Below, piece by piece: positions 36,524-44,931 of a stretch of 64,000 nt of DNA. Source of the DNA: Halosolutus amylolyticus (GTDB taxonomy: Archaea > Halobacteriota > Halobacteria > Halobacteriales > Natrialbaceae); the NCBI RefSeq assembly GCF_023566055.1, contig NZ_JALIQP010000004.1:248001-312000 (forward strand), in the 5' to 3' direction. The notes under the pieces were generated by a model. It worked only from the letters and a program-made list of their open reading frames with translations. It was not told the DNA's origin and did no database searches. The translations under genes and the position numbers were made by a program. Position 1 is the stretch's first letter, and the number at the start of each line of letters is the position of its first letter.

Positions 36524-37555
36524 CTAGAGCAACTTCGCTTCGTCCAGGGAGAGCTCGTCCCAGTAGACGGCCATGTCGTTCGGCGAGGGTTCGCTGCCGC
36601 CGTGGTAGACGTGACCCCAGTAGGATTCGATCTTCAGATCCGACGTGTCGCGGAAGCGGAAGCTATTCTCGTCGATGTACAGTTCCTCGTCGATCCAGAG
36701 CTGGAGGACGCCGTCGTTCTCACCCGGCGTATTCAGTTCGACGCGCTGATCAATCTGGTACCAGGTTCCGCGCTCGAGGTTCGCGCCGGCCGTCACGTGA
36801 TCGCCGTACTGGCTGCTCTGTTCCGGATGATAGACGTAATAGCCGATATCGACCGGATCGGAGGTCCCGGACGTCGAGTAGAAACTCCCGCGCGCCGACC
36901 ATCCGTCGTAGCCGTTCGGTCGTCCACTGGCCCGTGCGACGGTTTCACCGTCTGTCGCCCCGAAACCGGGGAGTTTGCCGTTCCAGTTCGAGTTCCAGTT
37001 GTCGCTGAACCGCAGCCAGTACCGGGCGTGTAGCTCCTCCGGCTCGTACCCCCACTGGTCGTCGAAGAGATAGTGCATACTCGCGCCTTCGTGTCCACCT
37101 TCTTGGATTCGAATCTCGCAGGCGCTGTTCTCGTACGCCGGGTTCGAGACGATCGACACGTTCCCCATCGAGTACGAGTTGGAGAACTCGTCGAGCGACG
37201 ACTGACTGTCGAAGGGAATCCGCGTTTTCGGATTGACGTCCGTCTCTTCGCTCCCGGTAGCCTCGTCCGATGTCCCCGATTCGAGATCGTCGAGCCGCGA
37301 TTCGATTCGCTCTAACCGGTCAGCAACCGGGTCCGAGACTCCGAGTTCGTTCCAGGACGATCCATCACCGATATACCGAACGCCGGTATCGAGGGCGAGG
37401 AATTTCGCTCCAGCCTTCGGTTCGTAGTTCTCGATGTTCGATTCCTCGTCGCGAATTTCGACGTCGGTGTCGATCTGATCGAAGTTCTCGTTCAGCGGGA
37501 TATGCCAGTCCTGGCTGCCCTCTTCGGGCCTATTGTAGTTGTGGTTATCAGTCAT
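36524..37555 (-). CDS. Polysaccharide-lyase-like protein (copy 3) with N-terminal tail-fibre-like module
   Basis: 343 residues. The N-terminal ~75 residues (HNYNRPEEGSQDWHIPLNEN, GAKFLALDTGVRYIGDGSSW) resemble a short module seen in haloarchaeal extracellular lyases and phage tail proteins. A coiled-coil-like stretch (VADRLERIESRLDDLES) follows. The C-terminal ~215 residues are the lyase-like jelly-roll: NGKLPGFGATDG, GYDGWSARGSFY, YYVYHPE, WYQIDQRVELNTPGENDGV and HVYHGGSEPSPNDMAVYWD. It is more divergent from copies 1 and 2 than they are from each other. No N-terminal signal peptide is visible from MTDNHNYN. Confidence 0.72.
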   Translation of the reverse strand: MTDNHNYNRPEEGSQDWHIPLNENFDQIDTDVEIRDEESNIENYEPKAGAKFLALDTGVRYIGDGSSWNELGVSDPVADRLERIESRLDDLESGTSDEATGSEETDVNPKTRIPFDSQSSLDEFSNSYSMGNVSIVSNPAYENSACEIRIQEGGHEGASMHYLFDDQWGYEPEELHARYWLRFSDNWNSNWNGKLPGFGATDGETVARASGRPNGYDGWSARGSFYSTSGTSDPVDIGYYVYHPEQSSQYGDHVTAGANLERGTWYQIDQRVELNTPGENDGVLQLWIDEELYIDENSFRFRDTSDLKIESYWGHVYHGGSEPSPNDMAVYWDELSLDEAKLL

Positions 37556-38007
37556 AGTAGAAGTCTCGCGAGGTGGTGCTGACGTGGCTCTGCGCTCCGT
37601 CGTCCCGTCCGCCGCGCTGGTCGGGACTGCTGGTCTCGACGACCGCTGACGCCGGATCGCCACGCGTCTCGGGACCGACCGGTTGACCGTCATCTGCCGT
37701 TCCGTCATTCAGCACCATGCACGATCCTAATCCGACCTTATCTGGATAAATCTTCCGTTGATTGTGTATTATACGCGGCGATATTAGAGTGATAAAGATA
37801 TATATTTCAATATATAATACACTGGTCCGCTAATAGTTTAGATACATAAAAATCACGTTTGTCGAGAGGACCTCTCATCGTTCGCCGTCCTGCGCGGTCA
37901 TCTAATTCTCACGATTTCCATCATGACCGATCGAGTGCGGTGAACGCCAGGGCCGAGCGACCCGGCTACCCTGGGCCGTCTACTGCTCGAGCGCGCGGAC
38001 GATGTCC
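37556..38007. promoter_or_regulatory. Very AT-rich intergenic region
   Basis: Bases 37741-37860 are strikingly AT-rich, including TATATA-TTTCAA-TATATA around 37800-37816 and TTTAGATACATAAAAATC near 37838. It may be the promoter area of the leftward lyase-like gene, although it starts nearly 190 bases upstream of the ATG. It also marks the right edge of the glycan locus, beyond which core genes follow. Confidence 0.5.
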
Positions 38008-38535
38008 CTATCGGTCGATCAACCGACCGCGCATCCACCGCGCATACTCGAGTCCGGGCGTCCCGTCGGCGATCCATACCAGTGCGATAACCAGTCCGAA
38101 CGCGAGTTCCGTCGGGCTGAAAAGAACCTGCGGCGGCCAGATCGCCGGTCGCGGTCGCACCTGGGCCGGCAGGACCGGCCAGACGAGAAACGACGCCAAC
38201 TCCGGCCGACTCCAGAGGAGGGGCGCTGCGTCTACGAGGAGATGCGAGAGGTAGCCGACGGCGAGTCCTTCCCCAGCACCTGGTCTGTCGCTTCGTCGAA
38301 ACCAGCGCCTCGCGAGCAGGAGGAGTGGAACGGCGAACAGGAGCGAGTGTGCGAGCGATCGGCCGGCCGGGAGGACGCCGAACCACCACGCAAGCGGTTT
38401 GTCGATCAGGTCCGGGAGTTGCGTTCCGAGGAGGAGCCACGGTATCGCCGATGCGGGAGGAACGTCGCCGTGTATCGCTCGTCGAAGGGCCGAATAAGCA
38501 AGGTATCCGACGGCGACGTGTCCTGGCGGGAGCAT
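38008..38535 (-). CDS. DUF457-type metal-dependent membrane hydrolase
   Basis: 175 residues with four membrane segments. The N-terminus LPPGHVAVGYLAY, an internal GTQLPDLIDKPLAWW and SLAHSLLFAVPLLL, then VGYLSHLLVDAAPLLWS give the His/Asp pattern of the DUF457/YdjM family, thought to be a membrane-embedded metal hydrolase. Its substrate is unknown. The start ATG 38535 precedes the first conserved His at the usual distance. It is separated from the larC stop by 178 bases. Confidence 0.85.
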   Translation of the reverse strand: MLPPGHVAVGYLAYSALRRAIHGDVPPASAIPWLLLGTQLPDLIDKPLAWWFGVLPAGRSLAHSLLFAVPLLLLARRWFRRSDRPGAGEGLAVGYLSHLLVDAAPLLWSRPELASFLVWPVLPAQVRPRPAIWPPQVLFSPTELAFGLVIALVWIADGTPGLEYARWMRGRLIDR

Positions 38536-38713
38536 CGTCGGCCGTCTACGTTATGCGTCGAATTATACTACCGCTTTCACCTGCCGAACCGCGACCGTTT
38601 CACGTCGTCCTGACGCGCACGTCGATCGGCCCGTCTCGAAGACGAACCGCCGAGGCCACGTTCCGGACGTGATATCCTGCGACCCTTCGACGGCTGTAAT
38701 TCTCGTGCCGCAG

Positions 38714-40117
38714 TCACTCCCGGCTCTGCAGGGACGCTTCCGCCCGCCGTAGAACGGTTCGGACGGGTGCGTTCGCATCCCGGGCGACCGCCGCCGCATC
38801 GTCGTACTCCGCGCTCACGTCGTACACGTCGCCGTCCGCATCGGTCGCAACCTTCACCGTCACCTCGTACCGGTCACCCTCAACCTCGATATCGGCCGTC
38901 TCGAACTCCCGCTCGGCAATCCACCGATGTGTCGCACCGGCGTCCCGCACCCCCAGCGTCCCTGTCTCCTCGGCCAGCCGCCGGGCCACCCGCTCCCGAT
39001 CTTCGGGTTTACAGATAACCTTCACCAGATGACCGGGCCGCGACTTCTTCATCGTCGCCGGGACGATCGAGACGTCCCGCGCACCGACGTCCGAAAGCGT
39101 CTCCTGCAGGCCGCCGAGCACCTCTGGCGTCGTGTCGTCGAGGTTGGTTTCGAGCACGGCGATGTCGTCTTTGACGAGTTCACTGCTGCCATCGCCTACC
39201 AGCACCCGCAGCACGTTCGGGTGCGGGTCGAGATCGTAGCCGCCCGCGCCGTAGCCCGACGCCTCGAGGTCGATCGCGGGCAACGACTCGACCGCGTCGG
39301 CGTAGTGACCGAGAATCGCGGCCCCCGTCGGCGTGAGCAACTCCGCGTCGACGGGGCCGCCGCGGAGCGACCAGTCCGATCGAGTCGCGATCTCGACCAC
39401 CGCGGGCGACGGGACGGGGTACTCGCCGTGACTCATCGAGACCGTCCCACGGCCGGCCGCGATCGGGGTCGTGACGATCCGATCGGGGTCGAGATCGTCG
39501 ATCAGCAGGGCGGTCCCGACGACGTCGGCGATCGCGTCGTCAGCGCCGACCTCGTGGAAGTGGATGTCCTCGAGGGACTCGCCGTGGACGCCCGCTTCGG
39601 CCTCGCCGAGCAGTTCGAAGATCGCGAGCGCGTCCCGTTCCACCGCCGTGGGGAGCCCCATGTCCTCGACGATCTCGCAGACCTCGAGATAGCTCCGGTG
39701 CGGGCCGTGGCCCTCGGCGTGGACGTGAGCCTCGTCGTGGCCTTCGGCGTGATCGTGGTCGTCCGCGTGATCGTGTTCCGCGTGATCGTGTTCCGCGTGC
39801 GAATGTCCGTGATCGTGCGCGCGATCGTGGTCGTGGTGGTGATGATCGTGCGCGTGGCCGTGATCATCGTGCTGGTGATCGTGATCGGGGCCGTCACCGT
39901 CGTGATCGTGGTCGGCCGATCGCTCGACGTCCGTCAGGACGACGTCGACCCCGGTCGCGGCGATCCCGCTCTTTTCCGTCTCGCTGGTCCGGTACTCGAG
40001 GTCGAGCGCGTCGGTCACGGGGTCCAGCACGTCCGGGTCCGCGCCGGCGTCCACCAGCGCCGCGAGGATCATGTCGCCGCTCGCCCCCATTCGTCCGTCG
40101 AACGCGATCGTTCTCAT
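38714..40117 (-). CDS. larC: LarC nickel-insertion protein with large His-rich insertion
   Basis: 467 residues. LarC inserts nickel into the pyridinium bisthiocarboxylate precursor to give the nickel-pincer cofactor of lactate racemase-type enzymes. FDGRMGASGDMILAAL at the N-terminus, FHEVGADDAIADVVGT and LETNLDDTTPEVLGG are hallmarks. Residues 69-140 are an extreme His/Asp run (for example HAHDHHHHDHDRAHDHGH), longer than usual, encoded by a repetitive stretch at 39698-39913 and suited to binding nickel. No larB, larE or larA gene lies nearby. The single uninterrupted frame avoids the LarC1/LarC2 frameshift of some bacteria. Confidence 0.95.
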   Translation of the reverse strand: MRTIAFDGRMGASGDMILAALVDAGADPDVLDPVTDALDLEYRTSETEKSGIAATGVDVVLTDVERSADHDHDGDGPDHDHQHDDHGHAHDHHHHDHDRAHDHGHSHAEHDHAEHDHADDHDHAEGHDEAHVHAEGHGPHRSYLEVCEIVEDMGLPTAVERDALAIFELLGEAEAGVHGESLEDIHFHEVGADDAIADVVGTALLIDDLDPDRIVTTPIAAGRGTVSMSHGEYPVPSPAVVEIATRSDWSLRGGPVDAELLTPTGAAILGHYADAVESLPAIDLEASGYGAGGYDLDPHPNVLRVLVGDGSSELVKDDIAVLETNLDDTTPEVLGGLQETLSDVGARDVSIVPATMKKSRPGHLVKVICKPEDRERVARRLAEETGTLGVRDAGATHRWIAEREFETADIEVEGDRYEVTVKVATDADGDVYDVSAEYDDAAAVARDANAPVRTVLRRAEASLQSRE

Positions 40118-40228
40118 AAATAGCAGGCGGACGGGTGAACTGAAAAACCCATCCCCTCGAGACCCGGAGAATCATCAAAACCAACCGAGGCCGGTACATC
40201 TATGTATCCTCCTCCCGGACTTTGACGT

Positions 40229-40264
40229 GGTAGCAAGTAACACAGGAATATCCTGTGGTAGCAA
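40229..40264. promoter_or_regulatory. Palindrome flanked by direct repeats between larC and cdc48
   Basis: CACAGGAATATCCTGTG (40241-40257) is a perfect 7-bp inverted repeat around ATA. It is flanked by GGTAGCAA at 40229-40236 and 40257-40264. It lies 61 bases before the cdc48 ATG in the divergent larC/cdc48 gap, so it may be an operator. No regulator is assigned. Confidence 0.55.
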
Positions 40265-40318
40265 AAAACCTATCCGCCACCGAATCGGAGTCATTGACAT
40301 CGCCGTCCATCCCGAATC

Positions 40319-42547
40319 ATGAACGAAGTCCAACTGGAGGTAGCGAAGGCATACCCGAACGACTCGGGTCGTGGTATCGCCCGACTCGACCCGGACACGC
40401 TGTTGCATCTGAAGCTGAGTCCGGGCGACATCATCGAGATCGAAGGTGCAGACACCACCGCCGCCAAGGTGTGGCGTGCGGATCGGCAAGACTGGAACAC
40501 CGACACCGTTCGAATTGACGGATTCACCCGTCAGAACGCCGACGTCGGCATCGGTGAGCGGGTGACGATCCGCAAAGCGGAGGCGACGAAAGCCAACAAG
40601 CTGACCCTCGCACCGCCGGAGGAGGCGTCGGTCCAGTTCGGCTCCGACGCCGCCGGCATGGTCAAACGGCAGATCCTCAAACGGCCGGTCGTCGGGCGCG
40701 ACATCGTCCCGGTCATGTCCTCGACGAACCATCCGTTCATGCGATCGCCGGGCCAGGCCATCCCGCTGATCGCCGTCGAGACGGAACCGGAGGGCGTCGT
40801 CCTCATCACCGAGGATACAGACGTCGAACTCCGGGAGGAACCGATCTCCGGCTTCGAGAAGACCGGGGGCGGGATCACCTACGAGGACATCGGCGGCCTC
40901 CAGGGCGAGATCCAGCGGGTCCGGGAGATGGTCGAACTCCCGATGAAGCACCCGCAGATCTTCAAGAAACTGGGGATCGAGCCGCCACAGGGCGTCCTGC
41001 TCCACGGCCCGCCGGGGACCGGGAAGACCCTGCTCGCGAAAGCGGTCGCCAACGAGACCTCCGCGAGTTTCTTCTCCATCGCGGGCCCGGAGATCATCTC
41101 GAAGTACTACGGCGAGTCCGAACAGCAGCTCAGGGAGATCTTCGAGGACGCGAGCGAGGAGTCGCCGTCGATCATCTTCATCGACGAACTCGACTCGATC
41201 GCACCGAAACGGGAGGACGTCACCGGCGAGGTCGAGCGCCGCGTCGTCGCCCAGTTGCTCACCATGATGGACGGCCTCGAGGCCCGCGGCCAGGTGATCG
41301 TCATCGCGGCGACGAACCGCGTCGACAGCGTCGACCCCGCACTGCGTCGCCCGGGCCGGTTCGATCGCGAGATCGAGATCGGCGTCCCGGACGAGGTCGG
41401 CCGCGAGGAGATCCTCCAGATCCACACCCGCGGCATGCCCCTCTCGGACGACGTCGACCTCGGCCACCTCGCCGACGAGACCCACGGCTTCGTCGGGGCC
41501 GACATCGAGAGCCTGACCAAGGAGGCGGCGATGAAGGCCCTCCGGCGCTACCTGCCGGAGATCGACTTAGACGAGGAGGACATCCCGCCGAGCCTGATCG
41601 ATCGGATGATCGTCAAGCGGGAGGACTTCCGCGGTGCGCTGAACGAGGTCGAACCCTCCGCGATGCGGGAGGTCCTCGTCGAGTTGCCCAAGATCTCCTG
41701 GGACGACGTCGGCGGCCTCCACACGGCCAAGGACAAGGTCAAGGAGTCGGTCGAGTGGCCGCTGAACAATCCCGAGCGGTTCGATCGGCTCGGGATCGAT
41801 CCGCCGGCGGGCGTCCTGCTCTACGGGCCGCCGGGGACCGGGAAGACCCTGATGGCCAAGGCGGTCGCCAACGAGACCAACGCCAACTTCATCTCGGTCC
41901 GCGGCCCGCAACTGCTCTCGAAGTGGGTCGGCGAGTCGGAGAAAGCGATCCGTCAGACTTTCCGCAAGGCCCGGCAGGTCTCCCCGACGGTGATCTTCTT
42001 CGACGAACTCGACGCGCTCGCACCCGGCCGCGGCGGTGACACCGGGTCGAACGTCTCCGAGCGGGTCGTCAACCAGCTGCTGACGGAACTCGACGGCCTC
42101 GAGGAGATGGAGAACGTGATGGTCATCGGCGCGACGAACCGCCCGGACATGATCGATCCCGCACTCCTGCGGTCGGGTCGGTTCGATCGGCTCGTCATGA
42201 TCGGCGAACCGGACATGGACGGTCGGGAACGCATCCTCGACATCCACACCCAGGAGACGCCGCTGGCGGCCGACGTCAACCTGACCGAGATCGCCGAGAT
42301 CACCGACGGCTACGTCGGTAGCGACCTCGAGTCGATCGCCCGCGAGGCCGCCATCGAGGCCCTGCGCGAGGACCACGACGCCGACGTCGTCGAGATGCGC
42401 CACTTCCGCAAGGCCATGGAGAACGTCCGGCCGACGATCACCGACGACATCCTCGACTACTACGAGCGGATCGAAGAGGAGTTCCAGGGCGGGACGAGCG
42501 GCCCGGATCCGACGGGTCGTCGCGGCAGTCGGATCGGCTTCCAGTAG
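40319..42547 (+). CDS. cdc48: CDC48/VAT-type AAA+ ATPase
   Basis: 742 residues, the archaeal p97 homologue that unfolds proteins and feeds them to the proteasome. The N-terminal double-psi barrel domain (about 1-175, [20 protein letters not shown]) is followed by two AAA modules. Walker A GPPGTGKT falls near residues 230 and 503, Walker B as [12 protein letters not shown] near 285 and [11 protein letters not shown] in D2; arginine-finger regions [10 protein letters not shown] and LRSGRFDRL are intact. The acidic tail ends [10 protein letters not shown]. The start aligns with the conserved N-terminus. An antisense open frame on the minus strand is a codon-bias shadow. Confidence 0.97.
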   Translation: MNEVQLEVAKAYPNDSGRGIARLDPDTLLHLKLSPGDIIEIEGADTTAAKVWRADRQDWNTDTVRIDGFTRQNADVGIGERVTIRKAEATKANKLTLAPPEEASVQFGSDAAGMVKRQILKRPVVGRDIVPVMSSTNHPFMRSPGQAIPLIAVETEPEGVVLITEDTDVELREEPISGFEKTGGGITYEDIGGLQGEIQRVREMVELPMKHPQIFKKLGIEPPQGVLLHGPPGTGKTLLAKAVANETSASFFSIAGPEIISKYYGESEQQLREIFEDASEESPSIIFIDELDSIAPKREDVTGEVERRVVAQLLTMMDGLEARGQVIVIAATNRVDSVDPALRRPGRFDREIEIGVPDEVGREEILQIHTRGMPLSDDVDLGHLADETHGFVGADIESLTKEAAMKALRRYLPEIDLDEEDIPPSLIDRMIVKREDFRGALNEVEPSAMREVLVELPKISWDDVGGLHTAKDKVKESVEWPLNNPERFDRLGIDPPAGVLLYGPPGTGKTLMAKAVANETNANFISVRGPQLLSKWVGESEKAIRQTFRKARQVSPTVIFFDELDALAPGRGGDTGSNVSERVVNQLLTELDGLEEMENVMVIGATNRPDMIDPALLRSGRFDRLVMIGEPDMDGRERILDIHTQETPLAADVNLTEIAEITDGYVGSDLESIAREAAIEALREDHDADVVEMRHFRKAMENVRPTITDDILDYYERIEEEFQGGTSGPDPTGRRGSRIGFQ

Positions 42548-42548
42548 G

Positions 42549-42575
42549 GAGCCACTTCGGGTGGTGGCGCTCTTT
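42549..42575 (+). terminator. Possible terminator of cdc48
   Basis: GAGCCAC and GTGGCGCTC can pair imperfectly around TTCGGGTG directly after the TAG stop, followed by TTTT at 42572-42575. Archaeal termination needs mainly the T-run, so this is a modest call. Confidence 0.4.
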
Positions 42576-42939
42576 TCGTCCGGACCGCGACGTCGACGAT
42601 CGCTTGCAAGACCGATCGATACGCGTATGAGACCGTTCTCGTCGCCGTTCGACCCGTCACCGTCCGTGTACCTCCGTCGGTATGGCCGCGACGCTACGGC
42701 GACGATCGAAGGAGATCCGTACCCGCCGGTAACCGGCGATTGTCCGGCGAAGCGATCGGATTGTGCGGGAATCGTGGGCCACTGACCCGGTCACGGGCCG
42801 ATCGCGTCGATTCGCTCCCGCGTCGAGCAACGGTCGATTCAGTTCACCCCTTATCTTTGTGAACTGGTACCAAACATCTGAAACGGTCGCGCCGATATAT
42901 GTGGCCGCGGACGGAACTCGTTCCCGGACCAGTCGTTCC
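42576..42939. other. Intergenic gap
   Basis: About 365 bases between the cdc48 terminator region and the small membrane gene. CCTTATCTTTGTGAAC near 42848 could be part of a promoter. I see no coding frame. Confidence 0.3.
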
Positions 42940-43212
42940 ATGACGAACTCCCCCACTGCTCACGACCAGCGTTCGGCCGGGTCAGACGAATCGACAGACG
43001 ATACCGGCGAGACGGGCGCGCTGGAGCGAATCGTCCCGTCGATGGCGACGCCGATCCGCAAGACAGGGTTCTGGGCGGCGATCGTCATGCCGTTCCTCTA
43101 CGTACCGCTTCTCGCGACCGGGCTGTCGACCTCGCGAGAGACCATGGTGTTTCTCGGCTTGCTCGCCGTGAACCTCGTCGCGCTCTACGTCGGCCACGCA
43201 CACCGACGCTAG
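42940..43212 (+). CDS. Small two-TM haloarchaeal membrane protein
   Basis: 90 residues. The N-terminal third is acidic and unstructured; then LERIVPSMATPIRKTGFWAA leads into two membrane segments, IVMPFLYVPLLATGL and TMVFLGLLAVNLVALYVGHA. The sequence looks conserved-haloarchaeal but of unknown role. Start ATG at 42940 (MTNSPTAHDQ); an upstream in-frame extension is Arg/Ser-rich. It converges with the EamA transporter gene. Confidence 0.65.
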   Translation: MTNSPTAHDQRSAGSDESTDDTGETGALERIVPSMATPIRKTGFWAAIVMPFLYVPLLATGLSTSRETMVFLGLLAVNLVALYVGHAHRR

Positions 43213-43276
43213 TATCGCTCGCTGCCACTGGGGGTGGACACGGGTCGCTGTGGGGCTCACTTCGGCCGGACTGCGC

Positions 43277-44203
43277 TCACTCGCCCGAGTGCTGACGCCG
43301 GACGTGCCCGACCTCGTCGCGGAGCGCCTGGCGTTTCACGAGGACGAAGCCGATCGCGATGAGGCCGAAGCCGGCGAGGGTCGTCGCGTCGACGACCTCT
43401 CCGAGAAAGAGCCAGCCGGCGATCGCCGCGAAAACCGGTGCGACGTACGACACCATGTTGATCTCGACGGCACCGAGCCGATCGAGCAAGTCGAAGTACA
43501 GCAGGAAACCGATCGCACTCGCCACGAGTGCGAGGTAGCCGAGCGCACCGATCGCGACCGGCTGCATCCACGTCCCCGGCTCGATCGGTTCGCCGAGGCC
43601 GAGACTGACGACGTGCATCACCGCGGCACCGCCGAGCATGGACCACGCCTCCATCGTCTCGATCGGGAGCGTGGCGTCGATCCGCCGGGTGAGGACGCTC
43701 CCGAGCGCGAACGAACCCGCAGCACAGAAGACCAGGAGCTTCGCCACGACGTCCGTCGCCAGGAGGTTCGACGGATCCGGCTGGGCGATGACCGCGACGC
43801 CGGCCAGCCCGAGGACGACCCCGACGACTCCGACGACCGAGAGCGCGTCGCTCGGAACCAGCACCCGCGCGAAGCCCGTCGTCAGCACCGGCGAGAGGCT
43901 CACGAGGATCGCCGCGGCGGCCGCGGTCGTGTGTTGCTGTCCGACGAACAGGAAGGCGTGATAGGCCGCGATCAACAGCACGGCACCGACGCCGACGACG
44001 GCCCACTCGGCGGTGCCGTGCGGACGCCAGTCCTCGACGGCGTACGCCGCGTAGCCGAGCATGAGCACGCCCGCGACGTCGTAGCGCAGTGCCGCGAACA
44101 GCACCGGCGGGAAGTACTCCAGGCCGGCGCTGATCGCGACGAACGCCGTCCCCCAGACTGCAGCGAGCGCCAGGAAGAGTCCGAAATTGCGATACCGAGT
44201 CAC
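43277..44203 (-). CDS. EamA/DMT family transporter
   Basis: 308 residues with ten predicted membrane segments in two EamA repeats. The first repeat opens ALAAVWGTAFVAI, with GQQHTTAAAAAILVSLSPVLTT; the second carries SAIGFLLYFDLLDRLGAVEINMVSYVAPVFAAI and GEVVDATTLAGFGLIAIGF. The family exports metabolites such as amino acids or nucleotide sugars. The substrate is unknown and neighbours give no clue. The start MTRYRNFG fits the first membrane segment. Confidence 0.88.
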   Translation of the reverse strand: MTRYRNFGLFLALAAVWGTAFVAISAGLEYFPPVLFAALRYDVAGVLMLGYAAYAVEDWRPHGTAEWAVVGVGAVLLIAAYHAFLFVGQQHTTAAAAAILVSLSPVLTTGFARVLVPSDALSVVGVVGVVLGLAGVAVIAQPDPSNLLATDVVAKLLVFCAAGSFALGSVLTRRIDATLPIETMEAWSMLGGAAVMHVVSLGLGEPIEPGTWMQPVAIGALGYLALVASAIGFLLYFDLLDRLGAVEINMVSYVAPVFAAIAGWLFLGEVVDATTLAGFGLIAIGFVLVKRQALRDEVGHVRRQHSGE

Positions 44204-44341
44204 ACCGATGGTCGTCAGTGAGCCGTCCTATGTATTTCGATTCGAAATCCGTCGCGGTCCCCGATCGAGTCGATCCGTCGGTTCGGTTCCGCCGATCGAG
44301 CCGACCCAGTGTTCGATCTCGGCGATCGAGCCGGGGTCCGG

Positions 44342-44707
44342 TTAGAGTGGCGGTAACTGACGAATCTCGACCTCGTCTTCCGTCTGCCGGAACTGATCGA
44401 GCAGGGGCCTGATGTCCTCGAACCCCTCCGCGAGGACGATGTCACCGCTTCGCAGGTCGTAGTCGATGATGTCGTAGTCCGCGAGCCGCGGCAGGTGGTT
44501 GTGGACCATCGAGACGTAGATCCGCTGTCTGAGGTCCTCGTCGACCTGCGAGGACGGGATGTCCAGTTTCCAGGCGGCGATCTGGTCCATGAGTGCGTCG
44601 AGGTTCGCCCGCTCGGTTTCGGCCAGCTGATACAGGAGATATCGGCGCTCGGACTCGGCGAGTAGGGAACACGCGGCCTCCATTCGCGAGGCCTTTGTCT
44701 GGCTCAT
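44342..44707 (-). CDS. Winged-helix regulator, DUF7344-type
   Basis: 121 residues. SLLAESERRYLLYQLAETER begins a winged-helix DNA-binding domain and IYVSMVHNHLPRLADYDIIDYD is the diagnostic recognition-helix and wing region of haloarchaeal DUF7344 proteins. No sensor domain is attached. The target is unknown; it lies just upstream of the peptide transporter's 3' end, not its promoter, so regulation of that operon is not implied. Confidence 0.8.
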   Translation of the reverse strand: MSQTKASRMEAACSLLAESERRYLLYQLAETERANLDALMDQIAAWKLDIPSSQVDEDLRQRIYVSMVHNHLPRLADYDIIDYDLRSGDIVLAEGFEDIRPLLDQFRQTEDEVEIRQLPPL

Positions 44708-44847
44708 ACAGCTTCCACGAACCCATCGCTAATACACCCGTTGCCTAAAGAGATTGGACTCCCGTCGAAAATTCCGGTTTCGACCCGGTGAGGCCCGACA
44801 GCCGCGTCGGTTCCGATCGTCGAGGGGGAGCGGTACTCCGCTAGTGC

Positions 44848-44931
44848 TATAGTAGCCACTGAAAGTCAATGCACACCTGATCGCAGGACGGCTTTGCGAT
44901 CAGTGTGTAACTCGTTTCAGTGGCTACTATA
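44848..44931. mobile_element. Palindromic MITE-like element
   Basis: TATAGTAGCCACTGAAA (44848-44864) and TTTCAGTGGCTACTATA (44915-44931) are perfect 17-bp terminal inverted repeats. Inside, CACACCTGATCGCA (44872-44885) pairs with TGCGATCAGTGTG (44895-44907) apart from one bulged base, leaving a short loop. No open frame lies within, so any movement would need a transposase in trans. The right terminus overlaps the end of the transporter ATPase gene and provides its last codons and TGA stop (44917-44919). Confidence 0.75.

Noticed and set aside
40175-41485. Long open frame on the minus strand opposite cdc48
   Set aside because: It is antisense to a certain gene, has no domain, and such frames are expected from GC3-biased codons.
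44342-44707. The winged-helix protein as regulator of the peptide transporter
   Set aside because: It lies at the 3' end of that operon, while the operon's promoter is more than 6 kb away; proximity alone is not evidence.
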